Program-made: the position numbers and the translations under genes
In this document: positions 22,636-29,987 of the stretch, one piece after another
How positions within the stretch are numbered: the first letter of the stretch is position 1
Layout of the letters: each line of letters opens with the position of its first letter
The notes under the pieces: model-generated
Database searches by the model: none
Told to the model about the DNA's origin: nothing
What the model saw: the letters and a program-made list of their open reading frames with translations, nothing else
Assembly (NCBI RefSeq): GCF_903946935.1
Contig: NZ_CAJAXH010000087.1
Span: forward strand, 1 to 40,939
Reading direction: 5' to 3'
Origin: an uncultured Thiodictyon sp.
GTDB taxonomy: Bacteria > Pseudomonadota > Gammaproteobacteria > Chromatiales > Chromatiaceae
DNA length: 40,939 nt

Positions 22636-25089
22636 ATGGCAAGCAACCACACCCTGCTAATCGAGCTGCGTGAGCGCCTGCTGGAATGTGGCGAGGGGGT
22701 GCCGGCGCGGGCCGAATCCTTCCAGCGCGAGCGCGCGGACTTGCTGGCCGAGGTGGCGACGGCCCTGTCCTGGCGCGGGGTCTTGGGCCTGGGGCAGAGC
22801 GCGGCGCGCCTCGTCCCGCGGGTGGACGCGCTGGCGGCCCGCGGCGGGTCACTGCATAGGCTGTTCGACCGCATCGGCGAGATCGAGCAACAACTCACCG
22901 TCGCCGCGCAGGCCCTGGAGCGCGTCGCGGCCCCGGCCCTGCATGACCCGGGCGCGATCCCGGCGTTACTGGAACACCTGGGCCTGGAGGCGCGCCGCCT
23001 CGGCCGGCAGGTGAAGACCGACGACGACCTGATGGTCGATGAGCGCCGCGGCGAGGCCGCCCGCACCGCGAGTCTCCGTCTCACCGAGGCCCTGGGGCTC
23101 TGGCTCAATGCCGAGTCGGCGCTCGCCAAGATCCGCGCGTCCACCCGCACCGCGGCCCTGGAGGCCGCCCTGCCGGAACTGGGTGAGCGCCTGTGCCGGA
23201 GCGGACCGACGCCGCAGTGGGCCGCCGAGTTCAAGGCGCTGGTGGACCCGCTGGACCAATTGGCGCGCCGCGAGCAGCCGCGCGAGATCACCGAGACCGA
23301 GAAGATCGTCAAGGCCCTGCCGCGCTGGGCGCGGGCGCTCGGCGAGGACGGCGACGACTGCGCGATCCTCGCCGAGCGCTTCAAGGCCAGGCGCAAGGAC
23401 TGGCCCGGGGAGGATGACCGCACCTTCGCGGAGCTGTTCGAGCAGGCCCGGGCCTTGGAGCAGGGGTTGATGGACCGGGCCGCCGCGGTGCGCCGCGACG
23501 CCGTCCTGGACCTGGAGGCGCGCTGTGCCCTGTTCGCGCAACTGGTGGCCCCCGACCCGGGGCTGGATGAGCTGGTGCGCGACCTGCGGGCCGAGACCCC
23601 GGAAGATCCGCGCGACCACGAGGACTGGTGCGAGCAGTTGCGCGACGCCAAAGCGGCGCTTGAGAACCGCGTGAAGCGCTCGGAGAGCGCCCTGTTGGGG
23701 GGCTTGAGCACGGTCTTGGCCGAGTGTCGGGCGCGGCTTGCGGCACTCACCCCGATCCCCCGGCTGGACGAGAAGGACGCGCAACTGGCCCGGCTGCATG
23801 ATCGGTTCGATGCACTCACGCGCGCCAGCCAGGGGGTTGAGGCACTGACCTTGTTGAGCCAAGCGGAGCAGGCGCGCGCCCTACGCGCCGACCTTCAGGC
23901 ACTGGAGGAGGCGATCCGCCAGGACCATGAGGGGCTGGACGAGGCGCGCATCGCCTTGCAGGCGCGGGCGCGTTGGTTGGCGGAGCGCGCCCAGGGGCTC
24001 GCCATCGTGCTGCCTGGCCCGGTGGGTCTACTCGCTCAGAATGGCTCACGCCAAGATGCCAAGACGCCAAGCGAGACAACGCAGTCCCCACGCCCTGCGG
24101 ATCGCCCGACGGATGGCTCTCCTGCGGCCGATGAGGGACCGCATAACCTTGGCGCCTTGGCGCCTCGGTGTGAGACGTCCGGCGTCCACGAGCCCAGTCT
24201 CGAACAGGCCCGGCTGCAACTGGCGGAGCAGGATCGCGCGTTGGCCGCGGCCGAGTCCAGGTTCGCGCAGACCTGCGGTGAGCTGATCGCGGCCGCTAGC
24301 CAGCGCCTGGCCGCGGTGTCTGCGCTGCTGACCCATGAGTCCATCCGCGCGAGCGGTCTGACCCTCACGCCGCCGCGCCCCGCGGCGGCCGGCGACCTGA
24401 GCGGGATCGCCGATCAACTGGTGCTGGTCCGCGCCCGGCTCGCCGGTGCTCAGTCACTGATTGCGGCGGAGGAACAGGCACTGACGGCGGGTGCGGCGCA
24501 GCTCCAAGAGGCCCTGGCGGCGATCGCGCCGGAGCGTCTTGGCCAAAACGACCGCGGCGACCGCGAGGCCCTGCTGCGTCAGTTTCAGCATTGGCGGCCG
24601 GACGACCTGGCCGATCCGCTGGAGCGTATCGCGGTGTTGCGCGAGTGGCTCGAGAACGCCGAGCACATCCAGCGGCGCATCGAGTCCGCCGCGCGGCGCC
24701 TGCGCGAGCGCGGCGAGGCCCTGCGCGAGCGGCTGCGCCGCTTCAACGGACTCTTTCTGCAGGGCTACTGCCCGGAACTGTATGTGCGGGTCGAGGCCCT
24801 GATCCATCCGCCCGCCGACACCCAGTGGCCGCGGGGCGCCCAGGCGGTGCAACTGGAGGAGGCGCAGCGGCTGCTGCGGCTGCTGGAACGCCAGGCGCAG
24901 CGCCTGGCCGCGCGTGAGATCGGCGAGACCTTGCAGCTCCTGGAGCAGCACGCCAGACGCACCAAGGACCCCGAATCCAGCGCCCTGGTCGCCGAAATCC
25001 GCGCCCTGTCGCCGGAGCAGCAGCCGCCGGCGCGGCTGCGCCGGCGGCTCGCGGATCAACGCCAGGCGCTTGGGTCGCAGGGCGCCTGA
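22636..25089 (+). CDS. Large helical coiled-coil protein, partner of the membrane pseudo-helicase
   Basis: An 817-residue protein almost wholly predicted alpha-helical and rich in Ala, Leu, Arg, Glu and Gln, with no signal peptide and no nucleotide-binding motif that I can see. Heptad-like stretches cover most of the length (FDRIGEIEQQLTVAAQALER, LEQARLQLAEQDRALAAAES, RRIESAARRLRERGEALRER). Residues about 471-513 are different (Ser/Pro/Asp-rich) and are encoded by an inserted palindromic repeat in frame. A soluble filament-like or adaptor role is plausible. The gene follows the 997-residue membrane protein by 34 bases, so they are probably one operon and may form one complex. I do not recognise a family. 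Confidence 0.65.
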   Translation: MASNHTLLIELRERLLECGEGVPARAESFQRERADLLAEVATALSWRGVLGLGQSAARLVPRVDALAARGGSLHRLFDRIGEIEQQLTVAAQALERVAAPALHDPGAIPALLEHLGLEARRLGRQVKTDDDLMVDERRGEAARTASLRLTEALGLWLNAESALAKIRASTRTAALEAALPELGERLCRSGPTPQWAAEFKALVDPLDQLARREQPREITETEKIVKALPRWARALGEDGDDCAILAERFKARRKDWPGEDDRTFAELFEQARALEQGLMDRAAAVRRDAVLDLEARCALFAQLVAPDPGLDELVRDLRAETPEDPRDHEDWCEQLRDAKAALENRVKRSESALLGGLSTVLAECRARLAALTPIPRLDEKDAQLARLHDRFDALTRASQGVEALTLLSQAEQARALRADLQALEEAIRQDHEGLDEARIALQARARWLAERAQGLAIVLPGPVGLLAQNGSRQDAKTPSETTQSPRPADRPTDGSPAADEGPHNLGALAPRCETSGVHEPSLEQARLQLAEQDRALAAAESRFAQTCGELIAAASQRLAAVSALLTHESIRASGLTLTPPRPAAAGDLSGIADQLVLVRARLAGAQSLIAAEEQALTAGAAQLQEALAAIAPERLGQNDRGDREALLRQFQHWRPDDLADPLERIAVLREWLENAEHIQRRIESAARRLRERGEALRERLRRFNGLFLQGYCPELYVRVEALIHPPADTQWPRGAQAVQLEEAQRLLRLLERQAQRLAAREIGETLQLLEQHARRTKDPESSALVAEIRALSPEQQPPARLRRRLADQRQALGSQGA
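24046..24173. repeat. Palindromic repeat element, copy 4, inside a coding sequence
   Basis: Arms at 24046-24071 and 24148-24173 belong to the same family as copies 1-3 (left arm TCACGCCAAGATGCCAAGAC). The core reads in the reverse orientation relative to copy 3. The insertion keeps the reading frame of the helical protein and adds about 43 residues (GSRQDAKTPSETTQ ... GALAPRCETS). Arms are more diverged than in the intergenic copies, as expected if the insertion is older or selected to stay open. Confidence 0.85.
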
Positions 25090-25092
25090 CCC

Positions 25093-25117
25093 CGTAGGAG
25101 CGGCCCCCGGCCGCGAC
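25093..25117. repeat. CGTAGGAGCGGCCCCC half-palindrome, single arm
   Basis: A 25-base block beginning CGTAGGAGCGGCCCCCGGCC is the same as one arm of the perfect palindrome at 32442-32495, with one base missing. It follows the helical protein's stop by three bases. The remaining gap to hsdM holds only a small Pro/Gly-rich hairpin (TTCCGGC and GCCGGAA near 25181-25200) and no gene. Confidence 0.7.
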
Positions 25118-25337
25118 GGGTCGCTGCAAGTGCCGAGGTTCAGGCCGCAGGCCGCAACGTCGCTCGGGCCTTGATCGTCGTTCCGGCCGGGACGCCGGAA
25201 TCCAGGCCATGGCAGGCAACCTCTCGGCCGCCGCGGACTCGCCGGCAGGATGATCAAGGCCGCCACTCGTGCGAAAACGCGCTAGAATAGGCCGCGTTGA
25301 CGATGTGGAATCAATTGGTAAGCGCGTATAAGCGGGA

Positions 25338-26834
25338 GTGGCAGTGGCAGCAGTGGCAGAAGACCTCGGACGGACCTTTGAACAGGCATTCAAGAATATC
25401 GACGATGTGCTATGGAAGGAGGCCGGTTGTACCACCGAACTGGACTATACCGAGCAGGCCTCCTGGCTGCTGTTCCTGAAATATCTCGACGACCTGGAGC
25501 GCGAAAAGGCCACCGAGGCCGCGCTCGACGGCAAGTCTTATTTTTTCATCCTCGAAGAACCCTACCGCTGGGACGCCTGGGCCGCGCCCAAGACCGCGGA
25601 TGGCACACTCGACCACAACGAGGCCATGACCGGCGAGGACCTCATCGAGTTCGTCGAACGGCGGCTCTTCCCCTATCTGCACGGCTTCAAACAGCGCGCC
25701 AGCGGTCCCAACACCATCGAATACAAGATCGGTGAGATCTTCGGCGAGATCAAGAACAAGGTCCGCAGCGGCTACAACCTGCGCGAGGTCATCGACCATA
25801 TCGACGAACTGCGCTTCAGCTCCCAGCTGGAAAAGCACGAACTGTCTCATCTCTATGAGGCCAAGATCAAGAACATGGGGAACGCCGGGCGCAACGGCGG
25901 TGAATATTACACCCCGCGCCCGCTCATCCGCGCCATGGTGGAGGTGGTCAACCCGCGCCTTAACGAGCGCATCTATGACGGCGCCTGCGGCTCGGCCGGC
26001 TTCCTGTGCGAGGCCTTCGTCTATCTCCAGGCGCGCAACCCCGAGCGCACCACCGCGCAGGATCGCACCCTTCAGGAACAGACCTTCTACGGCAAGGAAA
26101 AGAAGTCGCTCGCCTATGTGATTGCGATCATGAACATGATCCTGCACGGCATCGAGACCCCGAACATCGTCCACACCAATACCCTGGCCGAAAACCTGGC
26201 CGACGTCCAGGACCGCGACCGCTTCGATGTCATCCTCGCCAATCCGCCCTTCGGCGGCAAGGAGCGCAAGGAGGTCCAGCAGAACTTCCCGATCCGCACC
26301 GGCGAGACCGCCTTTTTGTTCTTGCAGCACTTCATCAAGACGCTCAAGGCCGGCGGCCGGGCCGGGGTGGTGATCAAGAACACCTTCCTCTCCAATACCG
26401 ACAACGCCTCCGTCTCGCTGCGCAAGCGCTTGCTGGAAAGCTGTAACCTTCACTCCGTGCTCGACTGCCCCGGCGGCACCTTCCAGGGGGCCGGCGTCAA
26501 GACCGTCGTCCTCTTCTTCGAAAAGGGCGCGCCGACCCGTACCGTCTGGTATTACCAACTCGACCCGGGCCGCAACCTCGGCAAGACCAATCCGCTCAAT
26601 GATGCCGATCTGGCGGAGTTTGTCGCGCTACAGAAGACCTTTGCCGATTCCCCAAAGAGCTGGAGCCTGGATGCGGCGGGGATCGACCAGAGCACCTTCG
26701 ACCTGTCGGTCAAGAACCCGAACGGCGGCGAGGCGGTGGCCCACCTGAGCCCGCAGGCGATCATGGACGAGATCGCGGCGCTGGATGCGGAGAGTGCTGA
26801 GGTGTTGGCGAATATTAGGGCGTTGCTGTCGTGA
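25338..26834 (+). CDS. hsdM: Type I restriction-modification DNA methyltransferase subunit HsdM
   Basis: A 498-residue N6-adenine methyltransferase subunit. The N-terminal HsdM domain (about 10-160, TELDYTEQASWLLFLKYLDD) is followed by the catalytic domain with SAM-binding motif I DGACGSAGF (214-222) and catalytic motif IV NPPFGG (302-307). Motif I departs from the common DPACGTGGF, which may tune SAM binding. Several in-frame GTG codons (25338, 25344, 25353) follow a GGGAG site; the exact start is uncertain by a few residues. With HsdS it methylates the host site, and with HsdR it forms the restriction complex. The rest of the locus follows on the same strand, interrupted by other genes. Confidence 0.95.
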   Translation: MAVAAVAEDLGRTFEQAFKNIDDVLWKEAGCTTELDYTEQASWLLFLKYLDDLEREKATEAALDGKSYFFILEEPYRWDAWAAPKTADGTLDHNEAMTGEDLIEFVERRLFPYLHGFKQRASGPNTIEYKIGEIFGEIKNKVRSGYNLREVIDHIDELRFSSQLEKHELSHLYEAKIKNMGNAGRNGGEYYTPRPLIRAMVEVVNPRLNERIYDGACGSAGFLCEAFVYLQARNPERTTAQDRTLQEQTFYGKEKKSLAYVIAIMNMILHGIETPNIVHTNTLAENLADVQDRDRFDVILANPPFGGKERKEVQQNFPIRTGETAFLFLQHFIKTLKAGGRAGVVIKNTFLSNTDNASVSLRKRLLESCNLHSVLDCPGGTFQGAGVKTVVLFFEKGAPTRTVWYYQLDPGRNLGKTNPLNDADLAEFVALQKTFADSPKSWSLDAAGIDQSTFDLSVKNPNGGEAVAHLSPQAIMDEIAALDAESAEVLANIRALLS

Positions 26835-26869
26835 TGGCTATGCCGTCAAATCTGTTCGTGGAGACCTGG

Positions 26870-27099
26870 CCAAGCGGTTTATGGTCGGTTCGTGGTGAGC
26901 TTGTCAAGTCGTTTGCGGTCCGTTCGTGGTGAGCTTGTCAAGCCGTTTGTGGTCCGTTCGTGGTGAGCTTGCCAAGCCGTTTGTGGTCCGTTCGTGGTGA
27001 GCTTGCCAAGCCGTTTGTGGTCCGTTCGTGGTGAGCTTGCCAAGCCGTTTGTGGTCCGTTCGTGGTGAGCTTGTCGAACCACGAACGGACCACAAACGG
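26870..27099. repeat. 34-bp tandem array ending in an inverted copy
   Basis: Five full 34-base copies start at 26888, 26922, 26956, 26990 and 27024 (each begins GTTCGTGGTGAGCTTG), preceded by a partial copy and followed by a partial one. At 27078-27099 the sequence reverses (ACCACGAACGGACCACAAAC), forming a 22-base stem with the last unit around the loop GAGCTTGTCGA. The inner three copies are identical, and the first differs at a few bases. It occupies the gap between hsdM and the GIY-YIG gene and could impede transcription between them. No spacers, so not CRISPR. Confidence 0.92.
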
Positions 27100-27125
27100 C
27101 GTTTGTAACTTGATGGAGAATCGTA

Positions 27126-27530
27126 ATGTCATTCTGGGTCTACATCCTCCGTTGTGCCGATGGAAGTTACTATACTGGTCAGACTGATAATCTTGAAAAA
27201 CGGATTGCCGAACACACGACTGGCGCCATCACCAGTTGTTACACGTTCAACCGTCGACCGCTGCATTTGGTGTTCTCGCAAGATTTCCCAACTCGCGAGG
27301 AGGCCATCGCCTCTGAACAGCAAATCAAAGGCTGGAGCCGCAAGAAGAAGGAAGCGATGATGCGGGGCGATTGGGCGGAAGTCTCCCGCCTCGCAAAAAG
27401 TCGAAGCGCGGTTCCCCCCGAGTCCCGCGATGCCGTTCGCCCTGAGCCTGTCGAAGGGCGGTTGCCTGTCGATGGACCTGAGTCATCCGTTCGTCCTTCG
27501 ACAAGCTCAGGACGAACGGAAGGAGAGTAA
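27126..27530 (+). CDS. GIY-YIG domain protein (UPF0213-like) inside the hsd locus
   Basis: A 134-residue protein. Residues 1-82 are a GIY-YIG nuclease domain of the short, stand-alone type: VYILRCADGSYYTGQTDNLE with Y6, Y16, G18 and R26, then TREEAIASEQQIKGWSRKKK. Such domains cut DNA in characterised relatives; many short members have unknown roles. From about residue 95 the protein is encoded by two oppositely oriented palindromic repeats (VRPEPVEGRLPVD and RPSTSSGRTEGE), so this tail is acquired, not part of the fold. The stop is two bases before the hsdS start. It is probably cotranscribed with hsdS but not known to be part of type I enzymes. Confidence 0.85.
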   Translation: MSFWVYILRCADGSYYTGQTDNLEKRIAEHTTGAITSCYTFNRRPLHLVFSQDFPTREEAIASEQQIKGWSRKKKEAMMRGDWAEVSRLAKSRSAVPPESRDAVRPEPVEGRLPVDGPESSVRPSTSSGRTEGE

Positions 27531-27532
27531 TC

Positions 27533-28717
27533 ATGAGAACGGGGTGGCAGACGAAGACGCTTGGCGATGTGTTTGGGAAAACGGAGACTGTCAATCCGGT
27601 TCAAGCACCAGAGGCTGAATTTCAATATATCGACGTTTCCAGCATATCGAATAAGACATTCCGAGTTGAGCAAGTCCAGCAACTAAGAGGCAAAGATGCA
27701 CCCAGTCGGGCTCGGCGACTTGTGCGCGCCAACGATGTCCTCTTTGCCACTATTCGGCCGACTTTGCAACGCATCGCGATTATCCCGGAAGAGCTTGACG
27801 GTGTCGTTTGCAGTACCGGCTATTTCATCCTCCGTCCGAAATCTGAAATCGATCATCGATTCCTCTTCTACTTTCTCTTTACTGAAGGCTTCATGGGTCA
27901 GATGGAGAGTCTTCAAAAAGGGGCTAGTTATCCGGCTGTTACTGATGCTGAGGTTCGGGCGCAGGAGTTTTCATTTCCATCGCTCGCCGAACAACAGCGG
28001 ATCGTCGGCATCCTCGACGAAGCATTTGAGGGCATCGCCACCGCCAAAGCGAACGCCGAAAAGAACCTGCAAAACGCGCGCGCGATCTTCGAGAGTTATC
28101 TCAATGCGGTCTTCACAGAGAAGGGTCATGGGTGGGTCGAGAAAACGCTCGGGGAAGTATGCACTCTCAGGAGCGGGACAACCGTCGATAAATCATTGGA
28201 AAAGGCTGCGGGTGATTTACCCTATCTGAAAGTTGCGGATATGTCTCACCTTGGGAACGAGCTGGCAATTTTCAGTTCCTCGCGGTTTCTTAATAAATCA
28301 GATATCGGCAAGAATGCTATCCTCCCAACCGGAACCACAATTTTCCCAAAGAGGGGTGGAGCAATCCTCACAAACAAGAAGAGGCTAACCGCGGTACCTA
28401 TCTGTGCTGATCTGAATATCATGGGCGTAATTCCCTCAAGAGTGTTGCTCCCAAAGTTCCTGTTTTTCTACTTCTTGAATGTTGACATGCGTCAGCTTGG
28501 CAGCGGGTCGTCAATTCCACAGATTAATAACTATGACATTGAACCGCTTGTTATCGCGTTCCCGCAAGCAACCGCTGAACAAGATCGTATTGTCAGCATC
28601 CTGGAAGACCTGTCTGCGGAAACCCAACGCCTCGAATCCATCTATCAGCGCAAACTCGCTGCCCTCGACGCGCTGAAGAAATCGCTCCTCAACCAAGCCT
28701 TCACCGGTCAACTCTAA
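27533..28717 (+). CDS. hsdS: Type I restriction-modification specificity subunit HsdS
   Basis: A 394-residue specificity subunit with two target-recognition domains (about 5-150 and 200-345), each followed by a conserved helical spacer: SLAEQQRIVGILDEAFEGIA in the centre and TAEQDRIVSILEDLSAETQR at the end, closing KSLLNQAFTGQL. The two helices separate the recognition domains and set the spacer length of the bipartite DNA target; the target itself cannot be read from sequence. A GGAGAG ribosome-binding site precedes the ATG. Base composition of the recognition domains is visibly more AT-rich than the flanks, as usual for exchangeable hsdS segments. Confidence 0.95.
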   Translation: MRTGWQTKTLGDVFGKTETVNPVQAPEAEFQYIDVSSISNKTFRVEQVQQLRGKDAPSRARRLVRANDVLFATIRPTLQRIAIIPEELDGVVCSTGYFILRPKSEIDHRFLFYFLFTEGFMGQMESLQKGASYPAVTDAEVRAQEFSFPSLAEQQRIVGILDEAFEGIATAKANAEKNLQNARAIFESYLNAVFTEKGHGWVEKTLGEVCTLRSGTTVDKSLEKAAGDLPYLKVADMSHLGNELAIFSSSRFLNKSDIGKNAILPTGTTIFPKRGGAILTNKKRLTAVPICADLNIMGVIPSRVLLPKFLFFYFLNVDMRQLGSGSSIPQINNYDIEPLVIAFPQATAEQDRIVSILEDLSAETQRLESIYQRKLAALDALKKSLLNQAFTGQL

Positions 28718-28740
28718 GCACCGCCATGCGCTCTCCCTTC

Positions 28741-29156
28741 TCGTTCCCACGCGCCGCGTGGGAATGCCTCCGCACCGCGCCGCGGTGTGCCGCCGGGCGC
28801 GGCGCGCCCGGACTGGTTCCCACGCGGCGCGTGGGAACCAGAAACGCAGGTTAGAAGAAATCTCTCACGGAGACACGGAGACACGGAGAACCGGAGTTGT
28901 CTTTCTCCGTGCCTTCGTGTCTCCGTGAGAGAAATTCTTCTCGTTCCCACGCCCCAGCGTGGGAATGCAGTTTGGCCGCAGAAGCCTCCCGTGCCGACGC
29001 GACGCTGGAGCGTTGCGACTTGCTCCCACGCTGGAGCGTGGGAGCCAGAGTTGTTGGCGCTTGGGCGGCTTTCCTTACTCGTTCTCACGCTCCAGCGGGT
29101 TGCAGTTCGGCCGCGGAAGCCTCCCGTGGCGCTTCGCGATGCTGGAGCGTAGGAGT
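28741..29156. repeat. Cluster of mixed palindromic repeats between hsdS and higB
   Basis: The gap from 28718 to 29202 has no gene. It holds at least five copies of a short palindrome of the form TTCCCACGC-N-GCGTGGGAA (near 28743, 28819, 28943, 29024 and 29082, with variants). It also holds one long hairpin whose arms (28861-28890 and 28903-28933) contain repeated CGGAGACA units (TCTCACGGAGACACGGAGAC and its complement). The blocks lie end to end, suggesting repeated insertion at one tolerant site. Confidence 0.8.
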
Positions 29157-29202
29157 CAGATCAACACTTGCGGCAGCGCTGCTGCCGGACTAGGATCTAG
29201 GC

Positions 29203-29508
29203 ATGCGAATCGTTGCGATCAAAGTGCTGCGTGAGTTCTGGGCGCGCCACCCCGGGGCGAGGTCGCATCTGGAGGCTTGGGTGGATGAGGCGCGCAACGC
29301 CGATTGGCGACAGCCGACCGACATCAAGGCGCAGTTCCGCAGCGCCAGCATACTCAAGAACCGACGGGTGGTGTTCAATATCGGCGGCAATGCCTACCGG
29401 CTTATTGTCGCTGTAGCATACCGTTATGGTGCGCTCTACATCAAATTTATCGGCACCCATGCAGAATATGACACCATCGATGCAGAAACCATCGAAACGG
29501 AGTTATGA
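29203..29508 (+). CDS. higB: HigB-family type II toxin (mRNA interferase)
   Basis: A 101-residue protein of the HigB toxin family. Conserved family pattern: MRIVAIKVLREFWARHPGAR at the start, the W...P.DIK segment (DWRQPTDIKAQF), KNRRVVFNIGGNAYRLIVAV and KFIGTHAEYDTID at the end. HigB toxins cut ribosome-bound mRNA. The antitoxin gene follows after one base, the toxin-first order typical of higBA. Inserted between hsdS and hsdR on the same strand. Confidence 0.92.
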   Translation: MRIVAIKVLREFWARHPGARSHLEAWVDEARNADWRQPTDIKAQFRSASILKNRRVVFNIGGNAYRLIVAVAYRYGALYIKFIGTHAEYDTIDAETIETEL

Positions 29509-29509
29509 A

Positions 29510-29890
29510 ATGTCTATCAGGCCGCTTCGTACTGAAGACGACTACCGCTCGGCCATGCGTGAGATTGCGGTATTCTTTGATGATGAACCGGAACCTGCTT
29601 CTCCGGATGGCGAGCGCTTCGAGGTCCTCTTGACGCTGGCCGAAGCCTATGAGCTCAAGCACTTCCCTGTGGACCTGCCGGACCCGGTGGAGGCCATCAA
29701 ATTCCGTATGGAGCAGGCGGGGCTCACTGAGAAGGATTTGGAGCCCATGATTGGGCGATCCAGTCGCGTGTATGAGGTCCTGCAACGCAAGCGCGCGTTG
29801 ACCCTCCCCATGATCCGCAAGCTCCATGCCGGGCTTGCCATACCGGCGGAGAGCCTGATCCGGCCATTGCGTGGCGCCAGGACACAGTGA
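29510..29890 (+). CDS. higA: HigA-family antitoxin
   Basis: A 126-residue antitoxin. The ATG at 29510 begins MSIRPLRTEDDYRSAMREIA, a standard HigA start; the in-frame sequence upstream lies inside higB. An acidic N-terminal part (about 20-60, FFDDEPEPASPDGERFEVLL) should bind the toxin. A helix-turn-helix (about 75-115, RMEQAGLTEKDLEPMIGRSS then LTLPMIRKLHAGLAIPAESL) should bind the operon promoter. It restrains HigB and probably represses higBA. hsdR begins 97 bases downstream, after a palindromic repeat. Confidence 0.92.
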   Translation: MSIRPLRTEDDYRSAMREIAVFFDDEPEPASPDGERFEVLLTLAEAYELKHFPVDLPDPVEAIKFRMEQAGLTEKDLEPMIGRSSRVYEVLQRKRALTLPMIRKLHAGLAIPAESLIRPLRGARTQ

Positions 29891-29892
29891 AT

Positions 29893-29946
29893 GCGCGCGG
29901 CGCGCAGCGCCTGACACAGGCGTGACACCGCTTGAGCGGTGTCACG
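29893..29946. repeat. TGACACCGCT palindrome, copy 2
   Basis: Palindrome at 29921-29946 (arms CGTGACACCGCT and AGCGGTGTCACG) preceded by GCGCGGCGCGCAGCGCCTGA. It is the reverse complement of the block at 9727-9776 with few differences. It sits between higA and hsdR and is followed by a short direct repeat (GGGTAGCGA twice). Confidence 0.75.
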
Positions 29947-29987
29947 AGGGTAGCGAGGGTAGCGAATCATCGGATTTAGGAGCCAGC

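Noticed and set aside
20133-23819. A 1228-codon open frame on the minus strand
   Set aside because: It is antisense to two plus-strand genes with coherent domains. Its product is Ser/Arg-rich then Gln/His-rich without any motif, a common artefact of high-GC third-position bias.
24046-24173. An intron or frameshift in the helical protein gene
   Set aside because: The reading frame is uninterrupted across the segment, and arms matching other copies identify it as the dispersed repeat.
22636-25089. SMC- or RecN-like ATPase because of the long coiled coils
   Set aside because: No Walker A, signature or Walker B motif is present at either end, so the coiled coil alone does not support that call.
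26870-27099. CRISPR array
   Set aside because: The 34-base units are directly abutting with no unique spacers, no cas genes are nearby, and the array ends in an inverted copy.
26879-27132. Small minus-strand genes encoding repeats of HHERTTNGL or similar
   Set aside because: These are translations of the 34-base tandem array (34 is not a multiple of three, so every frame gives a periodic peptide). No start context or family.
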